Below are positions 1-8,690 of a stretch of 11,882 bases of DNA, one piece after another. The notes beneath the pieces are model-generated. The model was not told the DNA's origin and did not search any database. It was given only the letters and a program-made list of their open reading frames with translations. This DNA comes from an uncultured Collinsella sp. Its GTDB lineage: Bacteria > Actinomycetota > Coriobacteriia > Coriobacteriales > Coriobacteriaceae. Made by a program: the position numbers and the translations under genes. Numbering within the stretch: the stretch's first letter is position 1; each line of letters opens with the position of its first letter. The DNA is taken from contig URKH01000066.1 in NCBI GenBank assembly GCA_900548255.1, forward strand, positions 1 through 11,882. The letters are read 5' to 3'.

Positions 1-14
1 GCCGGCCGTTCTTT

Positions 15-37
15 GTATGCCCCCGATGCGGGCATAC
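15..37. other. 8-bp inverted repeat (hairpin) upstream of the YitT gene
   Basis: GTATGCCC at 15-22 is matched by GGGCATAC at 30-37 around a 7-nt loop. No T-run follows on either strand, so it is not a convincing intrinsic terminator. It may be the end of an upstream transcription unit or an operator. It lies about 20 bp before a possible -35 element of the next gene. Confidence 0.45.
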
Positions 38-55
38 CGCTCGTCTAACTAAGGG

Positions 56-83
56 TTGCAATCTTCGCGTTCCGCGTTACCCT
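56..83 (+). promoter_or_regulatory. Weak candidate promoter for the YitT-family gene
   Basis: TTGCAA at 56-61 (4/6 to the -35 consensus) is followed after 16 bp by TACCCT at 78-83 (3/6 to the -10 consensus). Transcription would begin near 90 and give a leader of about 36 nt. AGGGT (52-56) and ACCCT (79-83) flank the site as a small inverted repeat. The matches are poor, so this is only the best candidate in the gap. Confidence 0.25.
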
Positions 84-126
84 AATGGGCGCATTGTTTC
101 CAAATTGTTAACGAGGGGTTGCCGTA

Positions 127-1149
127 ATGGCCGACGAACACGAGACCGAAAGCAAGGCATGGGCGATTGAGGCCGCTGCGGCAGAGGCGGCGTCGCGTGC
201 CGCCGAGGAGGTGCATCGTCCTCCGGTGGTGCCGATGGAGCGCGTTGTCGATCGCGATGTTATTGAGCAAAGCGAGAGCGCCGGCCGCAAGCGCAGCCAG
301 GAACCAGGCTTTCCTCGCTTTTTTGCCGAGCTCAACCTGGGCCTGATCCTCACGGCCTTTGCCATCGTGGCTTTCAAAACGCCCAATCACTTTGCCTTCG
401 GCGGTACCTCGGGTGTGTCGGTCATTCTTTCTACGCTGTTCCCGACTCTGCCCGTCGGCGTCTTTATGTGGATTATCAACGCGATCCTGGTCATCCTGGG
501 TTTTATCTTTTTGGAGCGCAAGGCAATCCTTTGGAGTGTCTTTGCCTCGTTTGCGCTTTCGGCCTACGTCTCGCTGTTTGAGCTCTTCCTCCCGACGGAT
601 GTTTCGATGACGGGCGATATGTGGCTCGACCTGTGTTTTGCCGTCATCTTGCCGGCGCTGGGCAGTGCTATTGTCTTTGACATTGGCGCCTCGACGGGTG
701 GCACGGACATTCTTGCCATGATCCTCAAACGCCGCACCACGCTCGAGATTGGCCGCGCACTGTTGCTGGTCGATATCGGCATCGTGACCATCGCGGCTTT
801 CCTGTATGGCCCGCGCGTCGGCCTGTACTGCGTGCTCGGCCTGTTTGCCAAGACGCTTGTGGTCGACAAGGCCATCGAGAGCATTCACCTGCGCAAGGTC
901 TGCACGATTATTTGCGCCGAACCGCGCAAAGTCGAGGAGTTTATCGTCAAGCATCTCAACCGCACGGCAACGATCAGCCGTGGCTACGGCGCCTTCTCGG
1001 GCAAGTGCGTCACGGTGATCATGAGCGTGCTGAGCCGTCGCGAGGCAGTGCAACTGCGTCGCTATACCCGCGAGATTGACCCTGGCGCCTTCATCACCAT
1101 CGTCGATAGCTCCGAAATCGTCGGCAAGGGCTTCCGCGGCACGAACTAG
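127..1149 (+). CDS. YitT family membrane protein with C-terminal DUF2179 domain
   Basis: A 340-aa integral membrane protein of the YitT/DUF161 family, whose transported substrate or role is not firmly known. The first ~60 residues are a charged, Ala- and Glu-rich cytoplasmic extension ending in a basic stretch (about residues 54-64). Hydrophobic segments follow at about 69-85, 108-128, 135-155, 165-184, 211-227 and possibly 230-245. The family signature DIGASTGGTDI lies at 185-195. Residues ~255-336 form the soluble DUF2179 domain, typical of this family, with SRGYGAFSGK at 284-293. A GAGGGG ribosome binding site about 9 nt upstream supports the ATG at 127. Family members usually start nearer the first helix, so the long N-terminal extension is slightly unusual. 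No terminator is visible before the next gene 150 bp downstream, so read-through is possible. Family assignment is secure; function is not. Confidence 0.9.
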   Translation: MADEHETESKAWAIEAAAAEAASRAAEEVHRPPVVPMERVVDRDVIEQSESAGRKRSQEPGFPRFFAELNLGLILTAFAIVAFKTPNHFAFGGTSGVSVILSTLFPTLPVGVFMWIINAILVILGFIFLERKAILWSVFASFALSAYVSLFELFLPTDVSMTGDMWLDLCFAVILPALGSAIVFDIGASTGGTDILAMILKRRTTLEIGRALLLVDIGIVTIAAFLYGPRVGLYCVLGLFAKTLVVDKAIESIHLRKVCTIICAEPRKVEEFIVKHLNRTATISRGYGAFSGKCVTVIMSVLSRREAVQLRRYTREIDPGAFITIVDSSEIVGKGFRGTN

Positions 1150-1299
1150 CGCGGACGCACCCTTCGAATCATTGAATAAGGCCGGCTACGTTGCAAATCG
1201 GCCATCTTGGGGTATTTGTCCCCACATTGGGCGATAATGATGCTAAAGACATCGTTTGCGATCCAGATGATTCGCTCAAGATACGAAGGGATGATCTCG

Positions 1300-2598
<1,299 letters not shown>

Positions 2599-2624
2599 CC
2601 CTGCCACCTGCCATTTGGGGACGG

Positions 2625-2642
2625 GGTAGAAACGGTAGAAAT
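2625..2642 (+). repeat. Tandem 9-mer pair (GGTAGAAAC / GGTAGAAAT)
   Basis: Two adjacent 9-mers differ only in the last base. They sit in the short non-coding stretch between the stop codon at 2598 and the hairpin at 2659, just after GGGGACGG. The block may be part of a dispersed intergenic repeat; a second copy is not obvious in this window apart from a shared TGCCACCTGCC at 2602-2612 and 4257-4267. Confidence 0.5.
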
Positions 2643-2658
2643 AGCGCTTGACAAATGA

Positions 2659-2692
2659 GCGGGGGCGGACGTGTCGAAACGTCCGCCCCCGC
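2659..2692. terminator. Strong hairpin terminator between convergent genes
   Basis: GCGGGGGCGGACG (2659-2671) pairs perfectly with CGTCCGCCCCCGC (2680-2692), plus one further T-A pair inside, leaving a 6-nt loop. On the plus strand the stem is followed by TTTGTTA, and on the minus strand by TCATTTGTC. It lies 60 bp after the zinc-ribbon gene and 47 bp after the end of the minus-strand M20 gene, so it probably serves both. The T-tracts are short, but the stem is very stable. Confidence 0.8.
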
Positions 2693-2738
2693 TTTGTTAT
2701 CGCGATGTGGCTATGACTGCGAGACGGTCGCGAATCGG

Positions 2739-4202
2739 CTACTCGTCGTGCTTCTCCTCGCGGCGCGCGGCGGCGCGTGCATCGTGGATGCCCTTGATCG
2801 CGGCGTGGCGAGCCGTGCGGGCGTCGTGCATGGCGTCGCGTGCTTCGGCGGCTGTGGCCTTAGCAGAACGCAACTTGGCGGCGAGGTCGGGGTTGGTCTC
2901 GGCGACCGCGGCGATAGCGGGTCCGTCGAGCTCCTCTTGCGTGGGCTCGGCCAAAAAGTCGATGGCATACTGGGCGGCCACCATGGAGCCTTTTGCCAGC
3001 ACAGTCTCGTCGATCTTGTAAAAGCAGGAATGCTGAGCGTACGTGGCGCCAATCTTGGGGTTGCGCGCACCTACAAAGGCGAGCACGCCCGGCACGCGGC
3101 GCAGGTACTCCGAAAAGTCCTCGCCCGAAAGCGTGCCGCGGTAATGTCCCTCGCCGGCGGGGCCCAGGCATTTGAGTACGGCCTGGCGGCAGCGCTCGCT
3201 CGATGCGGCTTCGTTTTCGACTTTGTAGTTGGCGATGGTGTAGTCGGTGAGCTTGGCTTCGGCGCCCAGGGCTGCCGCGGTATGCTCCACGATGCGGCGC
3301 ATGAGCTCCGGCATTTCCTCGTGGGTCGAGTCGCCGTAGGTGCGCACCGTGCCGGCGAGGTAAGCCGTGCCGGCGATAACATTGCGCGCGGTGCCGCCAT
3401 GCAGCTCACCGACGGTGATAACGGCCGGCTCGTAGGGGCTAATCTCGCGCGAGACGATAGTCTGCAGTGCGTTGACGATCTCAGCGGCAACCATAACGGC
3501 GTCGTGGCCGCGCTGGGGCATAGCGCCGTGGCACGAGGTGCCGCGGACGTCGATGCGGAACCAGTCGGTATTGGCCATGCGCGGACCGGGCTCGCAGCTT
3601 ACGGTGCCGGCGTCAACCTCGCTCCAGATATGCGCGGCGTAGGCACCATCGACGCCGTCGAGCACGCCCGTGCCGATCATGAGCTTGGCGCCCTGGCCGT
3701 TTTCCTCGCTGGGCTGGAAGACGATGCGGACTTCGCCGTGGATGTCGTCGGTCATATGGCGCAGGATTTGCAGCGTGCCGAGCATCATGGCGATATGGCA
3801 GTCGTGGCCGCAGGCGTGCATGCAGCCCTCGTTGACGCTGGCGAACTCTTCGCCGGTCTGCTCGGTGACGGGCAGGGCGTCGATGTCGGCGCGCAGCAGG
3901 ATGCGGCGGCGTGGTGTGCCGTCCTCGCGATAGGCGTCGGGCGCGGTGCCGCGAAGGGTCGCCACAAGGCCCGTCTTAAGGGGACGCTCGTAGGGGATAT
4001 TCATGGCGTCCAGCTGGTTGGCGATGTCAGATGTCGTGCGTTCCTCGGCGAGGCTCAGCTCCGGGTGCTTATGGAAGTGGCGGCGCTGCTTGATGATGTA
4101 GGGTTCAAACTCGGCAGCGATATCTTGGATGGCTGCGGTGACGTCGTCTGCCGCGCGAACCTCGGTTGCCGCCATAATCTGCTGTGCCTTGGTCTTCGTC
4201 AT
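2739..4202 (-). CDS. M20D-family metallo-amidohydrolase (HipO/AbgB/IAA-amino acid hydrolase type)
   Basis: A 487-aa zinc-type amidohydrolase that, by family, removes the acyl group from N-acyl amino acids or related amides in the cytoplasm. The exact substrate cannot be told. Visible motifs are HKHPELS (44-50), ADIDALPV (105-112), HACGHD (129-134; ligands C131 and H133), PSEENGQG (164-171; E166 general base, E167 ligand), H191 in HIW, the dimerisation-domain segment about 208-320 with HGG (268-270) and TARNVIAG (271-278), and H391 in AQHS. Every expected metal ligand is present. The ATG at 4202 is chosen over the longer frame because AGGAG lies 10 nt upstream. Typical family members are 380-400 aa. 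Here ~25 extra residues precede the catalytic domain and ~65 follow it. The C-terminal tail (421-487) is Ala-, Arg- and His-rich and predicted helical. The gene is divergent from a second amidohydrolase. Confidence 0.92.
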   Translation of the reverse strand: MTKTKAQQIMAATEVRAADDVTAAIQDIAAEFEPYIIKQRRHFHKHPELSLAEERTTSDIANQLDAMNIPYERPLKTGLVATLRGTAPDAYREDGTPRRRILLRADIDALPVTEQTGEEFASVNEGCMHACGHDCHIAMMLGTLQILRHMTDDIHGEVRIVFQPSEENGQGAKLMIGTGVLDGVDGAYAAHIWSEVDAGTVSCEPGPRMANTDWFRIDVRGTSCHGAMPQRGHDAVMVAAEIVNALQTIVSREISPYEPAVITVGELHGGTARNVIAGTAYLAGTVRTYGDSTHEEMPELMRRIVEHTAAALGAEAKLTDYTIANYKVENEAASSERCRQAVLKCLGPAGEGHYRGTLSGEDFSEYLRRVPGVLAFVGARNPKIGATYAQHSCFYKIDETVLAKGSMVAAQYAIDFLAEPTQEELDGPAIAAVAETNPDLAAKLRSAKATAAEARDAMHDARTARHAAIKGIHDARAAARREEKHDE

Positions 4203-4252
4203 AGTCGATTTGCTCCTTGCTGGTTTATCGCAAAATCGTACAAGCTCATTCC

Positions 4253-4282
4253 AGTATGCCACCTGCCGCTAGGGCTGGTAAA
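4253..4282 (-). promoter_or_regulatory. Candidate promoter of the M20 amidohydrolase gene
   Basis: Read on the minus strand, TTTACC (4282-4277; 4/6 to consensus) is followed after 18 bp by CATACT (4258-4253; 4/6), which is preceded by TGG as an extended -10. Initiation near 4246 would give a leader of about 44 nt. It lies in the 161-bp gap shared with the divergent amidohydrolase gene. Confidence 0.35.
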
Positions 4283-4363
4283 GTTGCCGTTTGCCGCTTG
4301 GGGTTTTGTTACAAGGGCGGGGGAGTACACTCGGGGGTGTTGAATTTCCTGCCAGAGATGGGG

Positions 4364-6007
4364 ATGCCCATGCAACATATCGATCGGATTATCCGCTCCA
4401 AGAACGTCTTTACCGCGCAAGACGGCATCGATACCGCCCGCGAGCTGGCGATTGCCATCGCAGGCGACCGTATCGTCGCAGTCGGTGCGCCCGATGACGT
4501 GATTGCCGCCGCGCCTGCCGCCACGCCGGTGGTCGATTACGGCGAGCAGTTTGTCTGCCCCGGTTTCCACGATGCGCACCTGCATTTCTTCCATACCTCG
4601 GTTGGCTCCTCACCGTATATGCTCATGGATATGGGCACGTCCGAGGCGGCGCTGGTGCAGGACGCGCTCAAGTTTTCCCAGGACCTGCCCGACGACGCCT
4701 GGGTCGTGACGCAGGGCTGGCGCGATTACCGCTGGGATCCGCCCGAGCACCCTACCAAGGCCTCCCTCGATGCGGCATTTCCTGATCGTCCCTGCGTTAT
4801 GTACTCGGGCGACGGGCACACGCTGTGGCTCAACAGCCGCGCACTCGAGGCGCTCGGCGTTACGCGCGACAGCGAGCCTCCGGCGGGTGGCAGTTACGAC
4901 AAAGATGCAAATGGGGAGCTTACGGGTATCGCTCACGAGGCTGCGGCCATGCAGCTGCTGCCGCGCTGTCTTGAGTGGCTGGGCGAGGACCGCATCGCGA
5001 GCTCGTATGCCGACCAGATGAAGCGTATGGCCGAGCAAGGCATCACCTCAATCTGCGATATGTCGCTCATGCCCATGCCGGGCTGTGACTTTATTCGCGA
5101 CGATGTTTACGACAAGCTGCAGGCCTCCGGCAAGCTGGGAATCCGCGCCCATTTGTTTCCCACGCTGTTGGATGACCAATCGCGCTTGGAAGAGCTCCAG
5201 ACCCGCTACGCGAACAATGCGCTGCTCTCGGCGCCAGGCTTTAAACAGTTCTTCGACGGCGTGTCGAGCGAGCATACTGCATACCTCACTGAGCCCTATA
5301 CCAACCCGCGCTTCCCGGGCGACCAGGGCCGTCTGACGGTTCCTGTCGAGCGCATGCGCAAGTTGGTTCTGGCGGCAGCCGAGCGCGGCCACACCGTGCG
5401 CATCCACGTTATCGGCGACGGCGCCATCCATGCCGCACTCGATATCTTTGAGGAGGCGGCAGAGCTCTACGGTTTGCCCCCGCACGGCCATAATACGCTT
5501 GAGCATTTGGAGAATCTGCTGCCCGAGGACATCGATCGTCTGCGCAAGCTCAACGTCATTGCCTCGAGCCAGCCTTGCCACATCACGCTCGACCCGGGTG
5601 GCCCGGAGCGCGACCTGGGCCTGGAACGCAGCCGCATCATGTGGCCGTTCGCAACTTATCAGCAGCGCGGTATCCGTCAAGCTTTCGGTACCGACAGCCC
5701 CATCACGGCCGTTACCAGCATGAACGTGCTCTACACGGCTATCACGCGCCAAGATCCCCGCAGCCACTGGCCCGAGGGCGGCTGGCTCCCCAGCGAGCGC
5801 ATCGACGCGGCTACAGCTCTGCGCAACTACACCCTGGGCAGCGCCTACGCGGCAGGCGACGAGCGAAACCTCGGCAGCCTGGAACCCGGCAAATACGCCG
5901 ACCTGGTAGTCCTGGACCAAAACCCGCTCACCATCGACCCCCAAGAGCTCCAGGCTACCAAGGTTCAGGCAACCTATCTGGCAGGCAACTTAATCTACGA
6001 GCGCTAA
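4364..6007 (+). CDS. YtcJ-type amidohydrolase (amidohydrolase family 3)
   Basis: A 547-aa metal-dependent hydrolase of the amidohydrolase superfamily, group 3 (YtcJ; N-substituted formamide deformylase NfdA belongs to this family). The family hydrolyses amide or related C-N bonds; the substrate here is unknown. An N-terminal beta-sandwich portion leads to PGFHDAHLH (66-74), whose H72 and H74 form the first metal site. K294 in the FDG segment matches the family's conserved lysine. H348 in HVIGDGA, H381 in LEHLEN and D444 in FGTDSP are the remaining likely catalytic or metal residues. The C-terminus returns to the sandwich with GSLEPGKYADLVVLDQNP. Length is normal for the family and no secretion signal is seen. 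The start is ambiguous: ATGs at 4358, 4364 and 4370 are in frame. AGAG 6 nt before 4364 favours that one; 4370 is nearly as good. TACACT at 4326-4331 could be a -10, but no matching -35 is seen. Confidence 0.9.
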   Translation: MPMQHIDRIIRSKNVFTAQDGIDTARELAIAIAGDRIVAVGAPDDVIAAAPAATPVVDYGEQFVCPGFHDAHLHFFHTSVGSSPYMLMDMGTSEAALVQDALKFSQDLPDDAWVVTQGWRDYRWDPPEHPTKASLDAAFPDRPCVMYSGDGHTLWLNSRALEALGVTRDSEPPAGGSYDKDANGELTGIAHEAAAMQLLPRCLEWLGEDRIASSYADQMKRMAEQGITSICDMSLMPMPGCDFIRDDVYDKLQASGKLGIRAHLFPTLLDDQSRLEELQTRYANNALLSAPGFKQFFDGVSSEHTAYLTEPYTNPRFPGDQGRLTVPVERMRKLVLAAAERGHTVRIHVIGDGAIHAALDIFEEAAELYGLPPHGHNTLEHLENLLPEDIDRLRKLNVIASSQPCHITLDPGGPERDLGLERSRIMWPFATYQQRGIRQAFGTDSPITAVTSMNVLYTAITRQDPRSHWPEGGWLPSERIDAATALRNYTLGSAYAAGDERNLGSLEPGKYADLVVLDQNPLTIDPQELQATKVQATYLAGNLIYER

Positions 6008-6025
6008 TATTCATGCCGTACCGTT

Positions 6026-6073
6026 AAACGCGGCTCGGGCAGCCTATTTTGGGATGGCGCTCGAGCCGCGTTT
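6026..6073 (+). terminator. Intrinsic terminator of the YtcJ-type gene
   Basis: AAACGCGGCTCG (6026-6037) is perfectly complementary to CGAGCCGCGTTT (6062-6073). The 24-nt loop can form a small internal GCC/GGC pairing. The plus strand continues GTTTGTTTGCC, a broken T-tract. It lies 18 bp after the stop codon at 6007. The outer A/T bases make it symmetrical, so it may also work on the minus strand. Confidence 0.75.
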
Positions 6074-6121
6074 GTTTGCCTATGGGGTCCGTTAGGAGCG
6101 CTCCCGCTCTGCTTGATTTGG

Positions 6122-6151
6122 GCGCGGGGCGGAGGCGCCGCTGCCCCGCGC
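6122..6151. other. GC-rich hairpin in the gene-free gap
   Basis: GCGCGGGGC (6122-6130) pairs perfectly with GCCCCGCGC (6143-6151), with two weaker pairs inside. TTGA (6113-6116) and TCAA (6152-6155) could extend the stem across a 5-nt bulge. No T-tract follows on either strand. It could be a decayed terminator for the minus-strand sulfatase gene, or part of a repeat element. Confidence 0.5.
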
Positions 6152-6159
6152 TCAATTTG

Positions 6160-6600
6160 GACGTCAGTAATGCTGTCTCTTGGTGTTTTGAATACTTCCC
6201 ATTGCAGATTGCATAAAAAGTTGAGATGTTCTTTCCGGTCCTGATGTACCCCCGCCTGGGCCGTGCAAAAAATGGAGTATTCAGCACCGTGAGCTCTGCC
6301 GGTGCCGCTGCAGTCGGGTGGCATTGCGGAGATCGACGTCATTTTGGGGTCCGGTGCGGCGCGAGGCACGCCTTTTTGTCCTGATGGGGTTTGCCCGCCG
6401 ACCCAAATCGCCGGTCAAAGGCGTTCTTGGGACCAATATGGTGTGTCCGGCGCGTATGCAGACGTCCTGGCCTGCTGAAAACTCCCAAAAATGCACGCTG
6501 CTTCCCAGGGGACCCGTGCGAGCGGCGAAAACCATGCCCAAGTCGCTGTCCGCATCGCCATTTTGCTGCACTGACTTTTCTGAATACCGGGCCCGAGATT
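6160..6600. repeat. Gene-free stretch with degenerate copies of a short dispersed repeat
   Basis: Between the convergent genes ending at 6007 and 6609 I see no credible gene. Open frames here are unsupported by ribosome binding sites or codon bias. Instead, a short motif recurs: plus strand 6262-6286 and minus strand 6497-6473 share CGTGCA-N6-GGAGT-N-TTCAGCA (18 of 25 positions identical). A shorter relative, TGCAATGGGAAGTATTCA, lies on the minus strand at 6206-6189. TATTCAG recurs once more on the minus strand near 6579-6585. The arrangement resembles the remains of a palindromic or REP-like intergenic element. I associate similar sequences with Collinsella genomes from memory only. Confidence 0.5.
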
Positions 6601-6608
6601 GGTCAACC

Positions 6609-8672
6609 CTAGGCTCCCGGAGCTGCGTTGGGGTCGGTTTCGTTGGCGGCCGCCTGCTTATGGGTGGCAAAGACCGAGCCTTCGTGGTCGAAGAGCTTAC
6701 GATATTGCATGCGGTCCAGGCGATCGCGCGCATTAGCGGTCTTGGCGGGAACGTTCTTGGCCTCGGCTGTATACCAAACGCCGTGCGCATCCTGCGCCCC
6801 CACCACGTTTATCGCCGGCATGTGCGCTCGGTTTTGCAAGCGTGCGCGTTGGTAGGCGGTGAGCGGGGCACCGATGGCATTGAGTGCGAGTGCGCCGACG
6901 TTATTGATGCTTGTGTTGAGTTCCCCACTCGTTTGTGCGTTGCCGGCGACATCGTAGTTCGCCCAGACCACATAGCGTGTCTGCCAGATGCGCTCGGTAT
7001 GGGTGGCATCGTCCTCATCGGTAAAGTAGAGGTCGTTGTAGCGGTCGGTGAAGAACGGCTGGTGGTCGCCGTACATCACCACGACGACGGGGCGGTCGAG
7101 ATCACGCAGCTTTTCCAGGAAGGCGGCGAAGGCGGCATCGGACGCTTCCATGAGCGAGCAGTATTCATTGGTCCAGGTGATAACTTTGTCGGACACACCT
7201 TCGACGGCAAGGTGCAGTTGCTGGTCGGTGGGCACCAAGCCCGTGTCATAGGCGGAGTGGTTTTGCATCGTCACGTCGTGGATGAAGATCGGCTGGTCGC
7301 TCTGCTTTAGTACCTCGAGGCACTTGTCGTAGGTGGCGGCGTCGGTGACCTTGCGGCAGAGCTCGGGTGCGCCGGCGAAGTCCTCGATCGAGAGGAACTC
7401 GTCGAATCCCATGTCCGCGAAGACGTTCTCGCGATTCCAGTTGGTGGCGTGGTTGGGGTGCATGGCCACGGTGCGATAGCCGAGTCTCTTGAACTGACGG
7501 GCGAGGTTCTCGCTCGGGGCCAGGTTGTAGCTCATGAACGGGTAGACGCCAGCGCCCAGGAATGCCATGGAGTGTCCGGTTAAGAACTCGAACTCGCTGT
7601 TACAGGTGCCGGCACCGAAGGCGCTCATGTAGCTCACTCCCTGCAGAAGCGCGTTATCGATGGCTTTGAAGCGCTCGGGCCCCTTATAGCCACAGCCCAG
7701 TTCGTTAAAGATTGAAAGGTCGGCGAAGGACTCGTTCATGATGCAGATGACTGAGGGCTTGAGCTGGTCAAACTGTTCGACGGCAGCGGCACGGGAGGGG
7801 TCGGCGATGCCGTTCGTGCCCGCGTTCCAGCGCGCGGCAAGGCGCTTGATGATCGCCGAGGCCTCACCGCTCTTGTAGTGCTTGGGTTTAGGCGGCACCA
7901 TTTTTTGCGCGCTCGAAATAAAGGTGGGGAGAAACCCCTGACTGTAATAGCTTTCGAGGGGCTTCCAGGTATGAAGCTTGATGCCCAAGGTGTCGTAATA
8001 GCTGATGAAGGCCTGCGCCCCCAGTGCGGCTCCGGCAACAAGTGCGGTACGACGGTCGACGGAGAGGGGGAGTTTGGATTTGGTTGCGACTGGATGCTCC
8101 CTCGGCGCTGTCGATGTCCCCTCGGTTGCCGGAGACGCCTTTGAGTCCTTCGATTTCAAGGACGCAGACATCGCATGGTCGATGGACTCGGGGGACGTTT
8201 CCGATGAGCGGCGCGGCGGTCGCCCACATGCATCACGCGGAATGAGGACGATAAGCGCGATTCCCAAGGCCGCGGCAGCAAGCCCCATGAAGCAGAAAGT
8301 GCTGAGCTCATAGGTGTAGCTGCCGGCGACCGTCGCAGCGGTCGAGAGGGCGAACAGGTCTCCGGGTTGGATGGGCATCGATTTGAACGTGATTACGAAG
8401 TACTCGGCGATACCGATGCTGGCGAGCGCAACGATGCCAACGATTGCGGAGGTCTTACGGCGGTGCGGCAGATAGAACAACAGGCACAAGAAGCAGAAGA
8501 TGAGCAAAAGCTCCAAAAGTGCCGGTCCGGCCTGCATCTTCCATAGTTCATGGTTGGAGGGCAGCTCGAGGGCGAGCATCGAGCATATCGATGCGCCGCC
8601 GATCGTTGCCAGCGTACGGGGGTAGGGATGGTCGGTCATCCAGCTTTTCAGATCCTTCATGCTCATCTTCAT
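6609..8672 (-). CDS. LTA-synthase-family membrane sulfatase (phosphoglycerol transferase-like)
   Basis: A 687-aa polytopic enzyme of the LtaS/alkaline-phosphatase fold. The family transfers glycerol-phosphate from phosphatidylglycerol to cell-surface polymers outside the membrane. Five hydrophobic segments lie at about 21-37, 50-69, 76-96, 125-145 and 208-223. The extracellular catalytic domain is about 300-620. Motifs are NESFADL (313-319; E314 metal ligand), GAGTCNSEFEFLTG (353-366; T356 likely nucleophile), MHPNH (404-408), HDVTMQNHS (465-473) and YGDHQPF (534-540; D536 and H537 ligands). All residues needed for catalysis appear present. Unusual is the ~60-residue hydrophilic, Ser/Lys-rich linker (146-206) between the fourth and fifth helices. 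The ATG at 8672 has AAGGA about 9 nt upstream; 8666 and 8660 are weaker alternatives. The gene starts 18 nt after the stop of a small frameshifted gene, so the two are probably translationally coupled. Whether the product is true LTA or another glycerol-phosphate polymer is not visible. Confidence 0.88.
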   Translation of the reverse strand: MKMSMKDLKSWMTDHPYPRTLATIGGASICSMLALELPSNHELWKMQAGPALLELLLIFCFLCLLFYLPHRRKTSAIVGIVALASIGIAEYFVITFKSMPIQPGDLFALSTAATVAGSYTYELSTFCFMGLAAAALGIALIVLIPRDACGRPPRRSSETSPESIDHAMSASLKSKDSKASPATEGTSTAPREHPVATKSKLPLSVDRRTALVAGAALGAQAFISYYDTLGIKLHTWKPLESYYSQGFLPTFISSAQKMVPPKPKHYKSGEASAIIKRLAARWNAGTNGIADPSRAAAVEQFDQLKPSVICIMNESFADLSIFNELGCGYKGPERFKAIDNALLQGVSYMSAFGAGTCNSEFEFLTGHSMAFLGAGVYPFMSYNLAPSENLARQFKRLGYRTVAMHPNHATNWNRENVFADMGFDEFLSIEDFAGAPELCRKVTDAATYDKCLEVLKQSDQPIFIHDVTMQNHSAYDTGLVPTDQQLHLAVEGVSDKVITWTNEYCSLMEASDAAFAAFLEKLRDLDRPVVVVMYGDHQPFFTDRYNDLYFTDEDDATHTERIWQTRYVVWANYDVAGNAQTSGELNTSINNVGALALNAIGAPLTAYQRARLQNRAHMPAINVVGAQDAHGVWYTAEAKNVPAKTANARDRLDRMQYRKLFDHEGSVFATHKQAAANETDPNAAPGA

Positions 8673-8690
8673 CGTCTCTGTTCCTTACTC

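Noticed and set aside
2648..2653. Perfect -35 hexamer TTGACA before the 2659 hairpin
   Set aside because: No -10 element lies at the right distance and there is no plus-strand gene downstream.
2655..4343. 562-aa open frame on the plus strand
   Set aside because: It lies antisense to the M20 amidohydrolase, which shows all catalytic motifs. Long antisense frames are expected in GC-rich coding DNA.
6318..7310. 330-aa plus-strand frame and 169-aa minus-strand frame overlapping the sulfatase 3' end and the repeat gap
   Set aside because: Neither has a convincing start or codon pattern, and both run through the sulfatase gene in the wrong frame or strand as well as through repeat DNA.
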